A DNA stretch of 64,000 nt from CAVQRC01 sp963715045 (lineage in GTDB: Bacteria > Planctomycetota > Planctomycetia > Pirellulales > Lacipirellulaceae). The position numbers and the translations under genes were made by a program. This document shows positions 37,378 through 45,025 of this stretch, one piece after another. The DNA is taken from NCBI GenBank assembly GCA_963715045.1, contig CAVQRC010000006.1, forward strand, positions 124,001-188,000. The letters run 5' to 3'. Positions within the stretch are counted from its first letter, which is position 1; each line of letters opens with the position of its first letter. The notes beneath the pieces are model-generated. The model saw only the letters and a program-made list of their open reading frames with translations. It had not been told where the DNA came from and searched no databases.

Positions 37378-38439
37378 TTGAGCGAGAAAGTGTTGATCAT
37401 CGGGAGCGGACCGGCGGGCTGGTCCGCGGCCATCTATGCGGCCCGGGCCCAACTGCAGCCTCTGGTGTATGAAGGGGCCTTCACCGACGAGAATCAGCTG
37501 GCCGGTCGCCCTCCGCTGGGACAACTGGCCCTGACCACCGAGGTCGAGAACTACCCTGGATATCCGGCGGGTGATCTGCGGACCTATCTTCACAGTGCGA
37601 TCGACGATGCGTACAAGTTCCAGCTTCCGCCCTTCCCGCAAGAGGACGAGAAGTGGGCCGTCCAGGGCGTCGAATTGATGGTGCTCATGAAGCAGCAGGC
37701 GCTGAACTTCGGCACGCGTTGCAAGACGCAGGACATTGCCAAAGTCGATTTTTCCACGCACCCGTTTCGGGCGATCGACGACGCAGATGAGGTGGTCGAG
37801 GCCCACAGCGTGATTCTCGCGACGGGGGCCCGGGCCAATTACCTCGGGCTGCCGTCCGAAGAGCGATTCAAGAATCACGGCGTCAGCGCATGTGCGGTAT
37901 GTGACGGGGCGCTGCCGCGGTTTCGTGACAATCCGTTGGTGGTGATCGGTGGTGGCGACTCGGCCGTCGAAGAGGCCACCTACCTCACGAAGTTCGCCAG
38001 CCAGGTGTACCTCGTGCATCGCCGCGACGAGTTGCGGGCTTCGAAGATCATGCAGCAGCGGGCGTTCGACAATCCGAAGATCGAGATCGTCTGGAACCAC
38101 GTGCTCCACGAAGTTCTCGGCGACGATCATGACGGAGTGACCGGCGTCCGGCTGCAGAGCACGAAGGACGAGACGCTACAGGATCTGAAGACTACGGGGT
38201 TGTTTCTGGCCATTGGGCATACCCCGAACACGGCGTTTCTCAAAGATCAGGTCGCGATGGACGAGAAGGGTTACATCAAGTGGGTGGAGCCGTTTCGCAC
38301 CAAGACCAGCGTCGACGGGGTGTTCGCGGCCGGAGACGTGGCCGACGATTACTACCGTCAGGCGATCACCTCGGCTGGAACCGGCTGCATGGCGGCCCTG
38401 GATGCCGAACGTTGGCTGGCCGCCAAGGGTCTTGAGTGA
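37378..38439 (+). CDS. trxB: Thioredoxin reductase (TrxB-like)
   Basis: This flavoprotein passes electrons from NADPH to thioredoxin. From TTG 37378, behind GGAGAAGGAG, it has 353 residues. It shows the FAD loop GSGPAGWSAAIYAARA (residues 9-24), ENYPGYPAG near 60, the redox dithiol CAVCDG near 170, the NADPH loop VIGGGDSAVEEATYL near 195, VHRRDELRASKIM, and the C-terminal FAAGDVADDYYRQAITSAGTG. It is about 30 residues longer than typical TrxB. The extra part lies at about residues 80-105 (AYKFQLPPFPQEDEKWAVQG) between the first FAD segment and the dithiol domain. The stop lies just before asnS. Confidence 0.92.
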   Translation: MSEKVLIIGSGPAGWSAAIYAARAQLQPLVYEGAFTDENQLAGRPPLGQLALTTEVENYPGYPAGDLRTYLHSAIDDAYKFQLPPFPQEDEKWAVQGVELMVLMKQQALNFGTRCKTQDIAKVDFSTHPFRAIDDADEVVEAHSVILATGARANYLGLPSEERFKNHGVSACAVCDGALPRFRDNPLVVIGGGDSAVEEATYLTKFASQVYLVHRRDELRASKIMQQRAFDNPKIEIVWNHVLHEVLGDDHDGVTGVRLQSTKDETLQDLKTTGLFLAIGHTPNTAFLKDQVAMDEKGYIKWVEPFRTKTSVDGVFAAGDVADDYYRQAITSAGTGCMAALDAERWLAAKGLE

Positions 38440-38465
38440 GCGACTTCAAGCGTGAAGGAGCGATC

Positions 38466-39860
38466 ATGCAATCGGTCTCTGTTCGCGACGCGCGATCGCC
38501 CTCCCGAATCGGCGAGGAAGTTCTCCTCCAGGGCTGGGTGCGAACACGGCGTGACTCCAAGGGCGGGTTCAGCTTCATCGAGATCAATGACGGCTCATGT
38601 CTGGCCAACATTCAGGTCATTGCCGATGCGGCCCTCGAAAACTACGACTCGGTCGTCAAGGAGCTCACCGCCGGCTGCAGCCTGACGGTCGAAGGCGTCG
38701 TCAAGCAATCGGGCGGCAAAGGACAAGCGACCGAAATCCACGCCTCCGCTGTCACCCAACTCGGTGCGGCCGACCCGCAGTTCTACCCGCTCCAGAAAAA
38801 GCGCCACACGTTCGAGAAGTTGCGCGAGTGGGCCCATCTCAGGCCCCGAACCAATACCTTTGGAGCCGTCGCCCGAGTGCGGAATCGGGTCTGCCGGGCG
38901 ATTCACGATTTCTTTCAGGATCGTGATTTCCTCTACATTCAAACGCCCATCATCACTGCCAGCGATTGCGAGGGAGCGGGCGAAATGTTCAAGGTCACCG
39001 CTCTCGACCTCGAAAAACTTCCGTTTCGCGACGGCAAGCTCGATTTCGGTCACGATTTCTTTCATCGGCCGTCCTACCTGACGGTTTCGGGCCAATTGGA
39101 AGCCGAGATCTACGCCACCGCCCTGGGGTGCGTCTATACGTTCGGGCCGACATTTCGAGCCGAGAATTCGAATACGTCGCGGCATCTGGCCGAGTTCTGG
39201 ATGGTCGAGCCCGAAATGGCCTTCTATGAACTAACCGACAACATGGATCTCGCCGAAGCCCTGCTCAAGACGATCTGCCAGGCTGTCCTCGAAGACTGTG
39301 CGGAAGATCTGGAGTTCTTCAATGAACGGATCGACGAGACGACCCTTGCCCGGCTGAGAGGTGTCGCCGAGCGGGACACGTTCGTGCGGATCACCTATAC
39401 CGAGGCCGTCGCACTTCTTGAACAGGCGGATCAGCAGTTCGAGTATCCGGTTGGTTGGGGAAAAGATTTGCAGGCGGAACACGAACGGTATCTGACCGAG
39501 AAGCACTTCGAAGCGCCGGTCATTCTGTACGACTATCCCAAGTCGATTAAGCCGTTCTACATGCGGGTCAATGATGACGACAAAACGGTGCGGGCGATGG
39601 ACGTGCTGGTGCCGCAAGTCGGAGAGATCATCGGCGGCAGCCAGCGGGAAGAGCGGCTGGAGGTGCTCCAGGGAAGGATGGCCGAGCAGCAACTCAACGC
39701 GGACGACTACTGGTGGTATCTCGACCTGAGACGGTATGGGACGGTGCCCCACTCGGGATTCGGGCTGGGACTGGAGCGTGTCGTGCAGTTTGTCACCGGG
39801 ATGGCGAATATCCGCGATGTGATTCCGTTTCCGCGGACGCCGGGAAACGCGGAGTTCTGA
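38466..39860 (+). CDS. asnS: Asparaginyl-tRNA synthetase
   Basis: AsnRS charges tRNA-Asn in the cytoplasm. From ATG 38466, with AAGGAG upstream, it has 464 residues. An N-terminal OB-fold anticodon domain (VLLQGWVRTRRDSKGGFSF, residues about 18-36) leads into a class II catalytic core with motif 2 (FRAENSNTSRHLAEFWMVEPE) and motif 3 (GFGLGLERVVQFVTG). The Asn-Thr-Ser-Arg-His in motif 2 and lack of an AspRS-type insertion favour AsnRS. A GTG at 38436 overlapping the trxB stop could extend it by ten residues, but the ribosome-binding site supports 38466. Confidence 0.93.
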   Translation: MQSVSVRDARSPSRIGEEVLLQGWVRTRRDSKGGFSFIEINDGSCLANIQVIADAALENYDSVVKELTAGCSLTVEGVVKQSGGKGQATEIHASAVTQLGAADPQFYPLQKKRHTFEKLREWAHLRPRTNTFGAVARVRNRVCRAIHDFFQDRDFLYIQTPIITASDCEGAGEMFKVTALDLEKLPFRDGKLDFGHDFFHRPSYLTVSGQLEAEIYATALGCVYTFGPTFRAENSNTSRHLAEFWMVEPEMAFYELTDNMDLAEALLKTICQAVLEDCAEDLEFFNERIDETTLARLRGVAERDTFVRITYTEAVALLEQADQQFEYPVGWGKDLQAEHERYLTEKHFEAPVILYDYPKSIKPFYMRVNDDDKTVRAMDVLVPQVGEIIGGSQREERLEVLQGRMAEQQLNADDYWWYLDLRRYGTVPHSGFGLGLERVVQFVTGMANIRDVIPFPRTPGNAEF

Positions 39861-39922
39861 TCGTCCGACAGGCGACTTTCTTGTCGCAGCGGACGACCTC
39901 GCAAATTGATGCTGCCGGGGAT

Positions 39923-40276
39923 TTACCGCAGGGCGATTGCCAGCCACGGAACCAGACTCACGCAGGCCGCGAAAGCCACGAAGCCCACCGGCGGCGGAAC
40001 CCGCCGCAAGCGCATCACCAACGGCGTCGCGAGCAGGCACAACGTGCCGAGCATCAGTCCTGCGGCGGAACTGATACCGGCCAGCAGGCGAAATCCTTCC
40101 GCCTCGGGATTGGCCGCGATCAACCACCGCGCGAGCATCCACACCCCATCCGCGACCAGCACGCTCATGGAGAGCAAGGCCCAGGCGACGGTGGTGACTT
40201 CGGCGGCCCGGGATTCGGTCGGGCGGCGAACGATTCGGCGGATCCGTTTATTCACTTTGGGAAGATCAGGCTGCAA
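39923..40276 (-). CDS. Small hypothetical membrane protein
   Basis: The 117-residue product has a basic N-terminus (KVNKRIRRIVRR) and three hydrophobic helices at about residues 28-50, 62-88 and 96-116. I recognise no family. The start is uncertain: the open frame begins at TTG 40276 and GTG 40258 is an alternative, with no strong ribosome-binding site for either. It runs antisense to its neighbours and ends about 60 bases from asnS. The positive-inside charge pattern supports real coding. Confidence 0.5.
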   Translation of the reverse strand: MQPDLPKVNKRIRRIVRRPTESRAAEVTTVAWALLSMSVLVADGVWMLARWLIAANPEAEGFRLLAGISSAAGLMLGTLCLLATPLVMRLRRVPPPVGFVAFAACVSLVPWLAIALR

Positions 40277-40576
40277 ACGACGAAGTCGGCAGGAATGCGT
40301 CAGGTACGCATTTCATCCTGGCGGCTGGCCCTGAAACTGGCAAGCCGTGCGATTCGGAGTCTCGATCCTTTGCCCCCGCGGGAATCATGACCTAGGCTTC
40401 AGATGACGGTATGGCCGGCCCTTGCGCGGCCGATGGCCGCCGTCCCTTTTCCTGCGAGAGTTCCCCGCGCCGTTTGTAATCCAGGGCGATGGTTCGTTTA
40501 AGCGGCGAGTGCAACCGCACTCGATGCGGCGACAGATCGCTCCCGCCACGCGCTAACTTCCACGAGCGATAGAGAG
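40277..40576. other. Intergenic region, nothing recognised
   Basis: These 300 bases separate the minus-strand membrane protein from the plus-strand cassette at 40577. I see no gene, RNA or clear promoter. A TCATGACC palindrome-like motif and some G+C-rich inverted repeats near 40420-40450 are the only structure. Confidence 0.5.
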
Positions 40577-41359
40577 ATGGAGATTGCTTTCCAAAGCGAA
40601 ACGCTCACCGCTGCAGTCCAGGCGATTCGCGAGTCGTTTGATGCGGCCCGCGAAGATCAACTGCAGTTTGCCGATTCGCTGGAAACAGTTCTTGATCGGC
40701 TGCAAACGGCCCACGTGCGAATTGGCCGCTGGCAGGACGAGGCCGCACTTGAGCATCAACAAGCGTGCTCAGAGATGGCTCGCCAACAGGAGCAGCACCA
40801 GGGCGAGCAACAAGCCACGGTCGAACGCTATCGACGCGAAGTCGAGACGCTGCGCGGAGAATGCGAACGATTGACGTCCGATCTGGCCGATCGTGACGAG
40901 CATCTGGCCGAACTCACAAACCGCGTCGAGAACGCCCCCGAAGCGACCGCCGACATTCAGCAGAAACTCGAACAGGCTCGCCAACACGCAGCGCGGGCCA
41001 TGCAAACCGCCCAACAACACCTGGAAGAACTGCAATCGGTCCGAGAAGAGAATCAAGCATTGCAGTCAGAGATCGATGTCGTGCGGAGACGAGCGATCGA
41101 AGCGACAGAACAGCTGGAAGAACAGCGTCAAGCGAGCGTCGAGGATCGTGTCGAATGGGCCATGGAATTGAAGAACATCCGCCAGCTCATTGAAGACCAG
41201 GGTGCCGCGTCGATGGTGGCCACCGCCGTCACCGCTCCTGCTCAGCAAGATGTCGCCAATGCGGCCGTTGCCGATCCGATGGTCGGCTCGGTCCTTGCCC
41301 AGTTTGACAAGATCCGGCAACAGAGAGCTGCCGCCCGCGGTGCCGCTTCACGCAATTGA
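40577..41359 (+). CDS. Coiled-coil protein of the FGE/GTPase cassette
   Basis: The 260-residue product is almost entirely alpha-helical coiled coil (residues about 10-205), rich in Gln, Glu, Ala and Arg, with heptad-like spacing of hydrophobics. A short Ala-rich tail ends in VLAQFDKIRQQRAAARG. There is no signal peptide or membrane helix, so it is cytoplasmic. I recognise no named family. It lies 34 bases upstream of the FGE-like gene on the same strand, followed by a GTPase and a GAP1-like gene, so it is probably the first gene of that operon and may act as a scaffold. Function is inferred from context only. Confidence 0.7.
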   Translation: MEIAFQSETLTAAVQAIRESFDAAREDQLQFADSLETVLDRLQTAHVRIGRWQDEAALEHQQACSEMARQQEQHQGEQQATVERYRREVETLRGECERLTSDLADRDEHLAELTNRVENAPEATADIQQKLEQARQHAARAMQTAQQHLEELQSVREENQALQSEIDVVRRRAIEATEQLEEQRQASVEDRVEWAMELKNIRQLIEDQGAASMVATAVTAPAQQDVANAAVADPMVGSVLAQFDKIRQQRAAARGAASRN

Positions 41360-41393
41360 GTCCCGCTACTTGGGTTCGCAGGTGACTTTGACC

Positions 41394-42645
41394 ATGAACA
41401 GTGACGCGCGACGTGGAGCAGTCTGGGGAGCAATCCTGGTCAGTCTCATCCTCCTGGGGTGGAGCCTGATCACCGGTAACCTGTCGCTCTTCGCCCTGGG
41501 AATCGTCGGCCTGGGGACCGGCTTCTATCTCCTGCGAGGTCGCCAATGGCTTGCGAAGCTTCGCGATTCGGCCAGCCAGTCGGCGGCCCAGGTCCCTCCG
41601 CCGCGAACCCAGGCGGGCAGCAAGTCCGCCGGCTCGCCAGCGGAAGTTCAACCTGCCAGTGACGTCGACGCGCTCGTCGAGTCGATGCTTGCCCGGGGGC
41701 GATTCGCGCTATTGCTGCGACCGCAAATCGTGAGCAATCTGACGGACTCGCAACGCGCCGCGGCGTTGGAACTCCTCGAGGAGTCGATGTCACTGGTCCC
41801 TGAAGGCCGCGTCCACCTGATCGGTACCGAAGCCCAGATTCACGCCGATGGCGAAGAGGCGCTTGCCGCTGTCGACGGCAGCAGGGGGCGTGAAGAAGGC
41901 CGCATCGTTGCCGTCGCACCGTTATTCCTCGATCGCTATTCGGTGACCAACGAACAATTTCAGCACTTCGTCGACGAGGGGGGCTATGAGCAACTCGCGA
42001 TCTGGGAACCGGAGGCCCTTCCCGCGATGCTCGAGTTCGTCGACAAGACGGGACACCCCGCCCCGCGATTCTGGCGCGACGGAAGATACGAACCCGGGGA
42101 AGACGGATCTGCCCGTCGTCGGCGTGAGCTGGTTCGAGGCCGCGGCGTTTGCCCGCTGGTGCGGTAAACGACTCCCCACGGAAGCCGAGTGGACGAAGGC
42201 CGCTGCCTGGCCGGTCGAGTCGTCGCCCCACCAGATCATCCAGCGCCGGTATCCTTGGGGAGACGAATTCGACGCCAAGAGAGCCAACATCTGGGGTTCG
42301 GGACCCAACCGCGCCGTGAGCGTGTACGGGTTCTCGACCGGGGCCAGCGTCGGCGGTGCCCATCAGTTGATCGGCAATGTTTGGGAGTGGACCGCGTCGA
42401 ATTACGGCAGTCCCGGCGATGTGACGCTCCGCCTCCCGACGGCGATGAAAACCCTCCGCGGCGGCAGCTTCGATACCTACTTTGCGGTCCAGGCGACGTG
42501 CCATTTCCAGAGCGGTGACAGCCCACTGGCGCGGCGCCACAACGTCGGCTTTCGACTGGCGATCGGGGCCTGCGACGTGGCTGCTGACCTCGGGCCTGGA
42601 GTGCGATTCGTCGGAAATTCATTCGGAACACCTCGAGGCAGTCAC
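41394..42645 (+). CDS. Membrane-anchored FGE-sulfatase-like (SUMF1/C-type-lectin fold) protein, one frameshift
   Basis: From ATG 41394 the protein has two close hydrophobic helices (residues about 10-27 and 30-47), a Pro/Ser-rich linker, a helical stretch (85-135) and a formylglycine-generating-enzyme-like domain (about 165-395). The frame shifts in GGGG at 42096-42099; dropping one G joins FWRDGRYEPG to KTDLPVVGVSWFEAAAFARWC. Further hallmarks are LPTEAEWTKAA, NVWEWTAS, LRGGSF and the terminal VGFRLA. The reading frame then stays open into the GTPase. Without a stop, either the two are fused or a second indel hides one: a one-base shift would end this gene at TGA 42647-42649, overlapping ATG 42646. 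No sulfatase is nearby, so a non-enzymatic sensor or effector role is more likely. Confidence 0.8.
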
Positions 42646-43581
42646 ATGAGCCCCAGTGTTGAAATACCGCTCGATACGTATCGGCTCATGGAAATTGCCC
42701 AGCCGATCCCCTGTTACCTGTGTGGAGGTGACAATGCCCAGAACACCGAGCACTGCCGGCATTGTCGGGCTCCGATGGCGCTGGCGCATCAGGCGAAAGC
42801 CAATCGCGTGCAGCCGCGGATGGTCGCCGTGCTCGGGGCCAGCGCCGCTGGCAAGACCGTCTATCTGGGCATGATGATGGACATGCTCTCGCGGCGAAAC
42901 CATCGTCTCCAGGTGCTCGCCCGCGGCGCGTTCTCGATCACGCTGCAGCAGACGACCGCGACAGCCTTGGCGCAGTGCCGCTTTCCCGACAAGACGCCGT
43001 GCGAGCCCGACCACTGGAACTGGGTGCATTGCCAGGTATTCGAACAAAAACGAAAACAGCCGCTCGAATTGGTGTTCCCGGACATGGCTGGCGAAGCGAT
43101 CGAGGAAGAAATCGATCATCCCAACTCCTACCCGGTGGTCCGATCGTTGCTCGGCAAGTGTCAGGGCGTGATCATTCTCGTCGACGCCATTCGGCTTCAC
43201 GCGGGTGATCCGGCGCTGGACTTTTCCACCATGAAACTGCTGTCGCTGTTGGGCGAGATCGACGAGAAGCGGAAGAAAGAGAAGCGGGCCTGGAAGCGGG
43301 CGAAAACGCCCGTCGCCGTCGTGTTCACGAAATCGGATCAGTGCGATCAGGTCTTCGACGATCCGGTCGGGTTCGCCGATCGGCACGCGTCGGGGATCGT
43401 TCGCGTACTCGACGAGCGGTTCCCGCACCATCGTTATTACGCGACCGGCGTGGCGGGGGCGTGTGCATTTCGCGAATCGGTCACCGAGGGCCGTCGGCGG
43501 GTACCGCTGCGGATCGAACCTCGGGGCATCGTAGAACCCGTGGAGTGGATGATCTCGCAGATTGCGGCGCTGAAAAACTGA
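42646..43581 (+). CDS. Zinc-ribbon TRAFAC-type GTPase (DO-GTPase-like) of a putative conflict system
   Basis: From ATG 42646 the product has 311 residues. An N-terminal zinc ribbon (Cys23, Cys26, Cys37, Cys40) is followed by a P-loop GASAAGKT (64-71), a switch-type DMAG (146-149) and a TKSD base-recognition motif (228-231), the full set of GTPase motifs. The pattern resembles the DO-GTPase/TRAFAC GTPases found beside GAP1-type genes in bacterial conflict operons, and a GAP1-like gene lies 50 bases downstream. The frame is continuous with the FGE-like domain upstream, so a fusion protein starting at 41394 is possible. The exact GTPase subfamily is my inference. Confidence 0.8.
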   Translation: MSPSVEIPLDTYRLMEIAQPIPCYLCGGDNAQNTEHCRHCRAPMALAHQAKANRVQPRMVAVLGASAAGKTVYLGMMMDMLSRRNHRLQVLARGAFSITLQQTTATALAQCRFPDKTPCEPDHWNWVHCQVFEQKRKQPLELVFPDMAGEAIEEEIDHPNSYPVVRSLLGKCQGVIILVDAIRLHAGDPALDFSTMKLLSLLGEIDEKRKKEKRAWKRAKTPVAVVFTKSDQCDQVFDDPVGFADRHASGIVRVLDERFPHHRYYATGVAGACAFRESVTEGRRRVPLRIEPRGIVEPVEWMISQIAALKN

Positions 43582-43631
43582 GCTGACCGATCGGGCAGAT
43601 CGGGATTCAGGTTTGAACGGGGGGGGCAACC

Positions 43632-44882
43632 GTGTCAATCCAACATGCGATCTATGCGTCTGCGCAACGATCCGGTCGTGACGGTTATCAGATCGTGGCC
43701 CAGAGCGACGCGATCGCGGAAGACGACTTGCAGGCGATCCGATCGGCCTGCCCGAGTCACAACAGGCTGGATGCAATGCGTCGCGCCGTGATGTCGTTTC
43801 AACTGCCGAGCGGCAAGCGGTGCGTCGGACTGACTCGACCGGCAGCGGGGGACTACAGCGGTCGGGGAGGCGTGCAGGCGATTACGCACGTCCTCGTCGT
43901 GCCGACCGAAGACGTAAATCGATTCGCGGGTAATCCTTTTCGGTTGTTAATGGCCGCGGAGGCGAATGGCAGCTTCGACATCACCCCTCCCTGGCCTCGG
44001 TCGCTCCCGCCGCTGCTGCTGGCCGGGCGGGAGCGACTGGTCGACCGCACGAGCCTCGCTCGAGTGCATGAGCGAATCGGCAGGCAGCCGCTACAGTACG
44101 TCGTTTCGATGTGCGTATCGGAGACCCCGCTCGTATTGTACTTCAGCGACCGAGCCGACGAACTCCTGAGCGCTTTGGTGAGTTGCATGCCGCTGAAGAA
44201 TCGACTCGGCATCAATCTGGCATCCGGGCTGCAGTGGAGATCGGCATGGCCTTACGACTGGATCATGGTCGCGGACGTAGATCGCCCCTTCCGTAAATTG
44301 TGCGCCGAACGCGGAGCGACGTTATGCAAGCTGACTGCGAACGGGGCATTGGATATCGAACTGGGGAGCGAGCCTCAACCGGCAGCCCGACGATGGAGTG
44401 ACTTCGTGGTCGCTTGTCTGGCCAATGATCAACTTGACGCACTCGAGAGGCAACTGAAGATGATGGACGATGCTCACGACTTCGATGACCCAAGAGATCC
44501 GGACGCACACTCCGGGAACTCCCGCTCTCGTGGCGACGGACCGCATCTCCGCCGACCGCAGCCCGAGGGCAAGCGTCGTCCCGACGGGCCGGCGAGTGAG
44601 TTGCCGAGCGACGTGGGCGATGACGTTCTGCACCGGCTTGAGCTGTTGGACGACACCATTTTTGCCGCCATCGACGGCGATCAACAAGCGGTCGAGCGGG
44701 CCTTGAAGTTATGGTCCGAACTCGAAGGCTCGATCGATCAGGGACTCCTGGAGGAGTCTCGCGAGCAATATTTGCGGTATGCGATCACGGTTTACGAAAA
44801 CGCCCACGACCTCGATCAGGGTTCGCCCATGCAGGCCGCTGCCGCCGTCGAGATCATTTCCTTGCTGACCGGTGCCTCCTAG
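43632..44882 (+). CDS. GTPase-associated protein 1 (GAP1)-like protein
   Basis: The 416-residue product starts at GTG 43632 behind a G-rich ribosome-binding site. Its first 60 residues (SIQHAIYASAQRSGRDGYQI, then VAQSDAIAEDDLQAI) resemble the GAP1 N-terminal domain, with an opening beta strand followed by a Gly-Tyr and a Ser-Asp turn. A mixed alpha/beta region continues to about 280, followed by a charged, probably disordered linker (283-330, Asp/Arg/Pro-rich) and a C-terminal helical part (335-416). GAP1 proteins partner with GTPases in NTP-dependent conflict systems; a GTPase lies directly upstream. The GAP1 assignment is by eye and should be tested by profile search. Confidence 0.6.
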   Translation: MSIQHAIYASAQRSGRDGYQIVAQSDAIAEDDLQAIRSACPSHNRLDAMRRAVMSFQLPSGKRCVGLTRPAAGDYSGRGGVQAITHVLVVPTEDVNRFAGNPFRLLMAAEANGSFDITPPWPRSLPPLLLAGRERLVDRTSLARVHERIGRQPLQYVVSMCVSETPLVLYFSDRADELLSALVSCMPLKNRLGINLASGLQWRSAWPYDWIMVADVDRPFRKLCAERGATLCKLTANGALDIELGSEPQPAARRWSDFVVACLANDQLDALERQLKMMDDAHDFDDPRDPDAHSGNSRSRGDGPHLRRPQPEGKRRPDGPASELPSDVGDDVLHRLELLDDTIFAAIDGDQQAVERALKLWSELEGSIDQGLLEESREQYLRYAITVYENAHDLDQGSPMQAAAAVEIISLLTGAS

Positions 44883-45025
44883 CGTGGCCGCCGTGGCCCC
44901 GTCGAGTCCCCGCAGCTCCGCTCGCGAGACTTTCGGGCGAATCACTAGCGTGGCACAGGTCTCCCTCCATCCGGTAAAATGGGGCAGCTTCGACGCTGTC
45001 CGATACCCGGAATGGAGCACGCGGA

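Noticed and set aside
42420..42580. Diversity-generating retroelement target at the FGE-like C-terminus
   Set aside because: The C-type-lectin-fold end is the usual position of a variable region, but no reverse transcriptase, template repeat or adenine-rich codon bias was found in the window.
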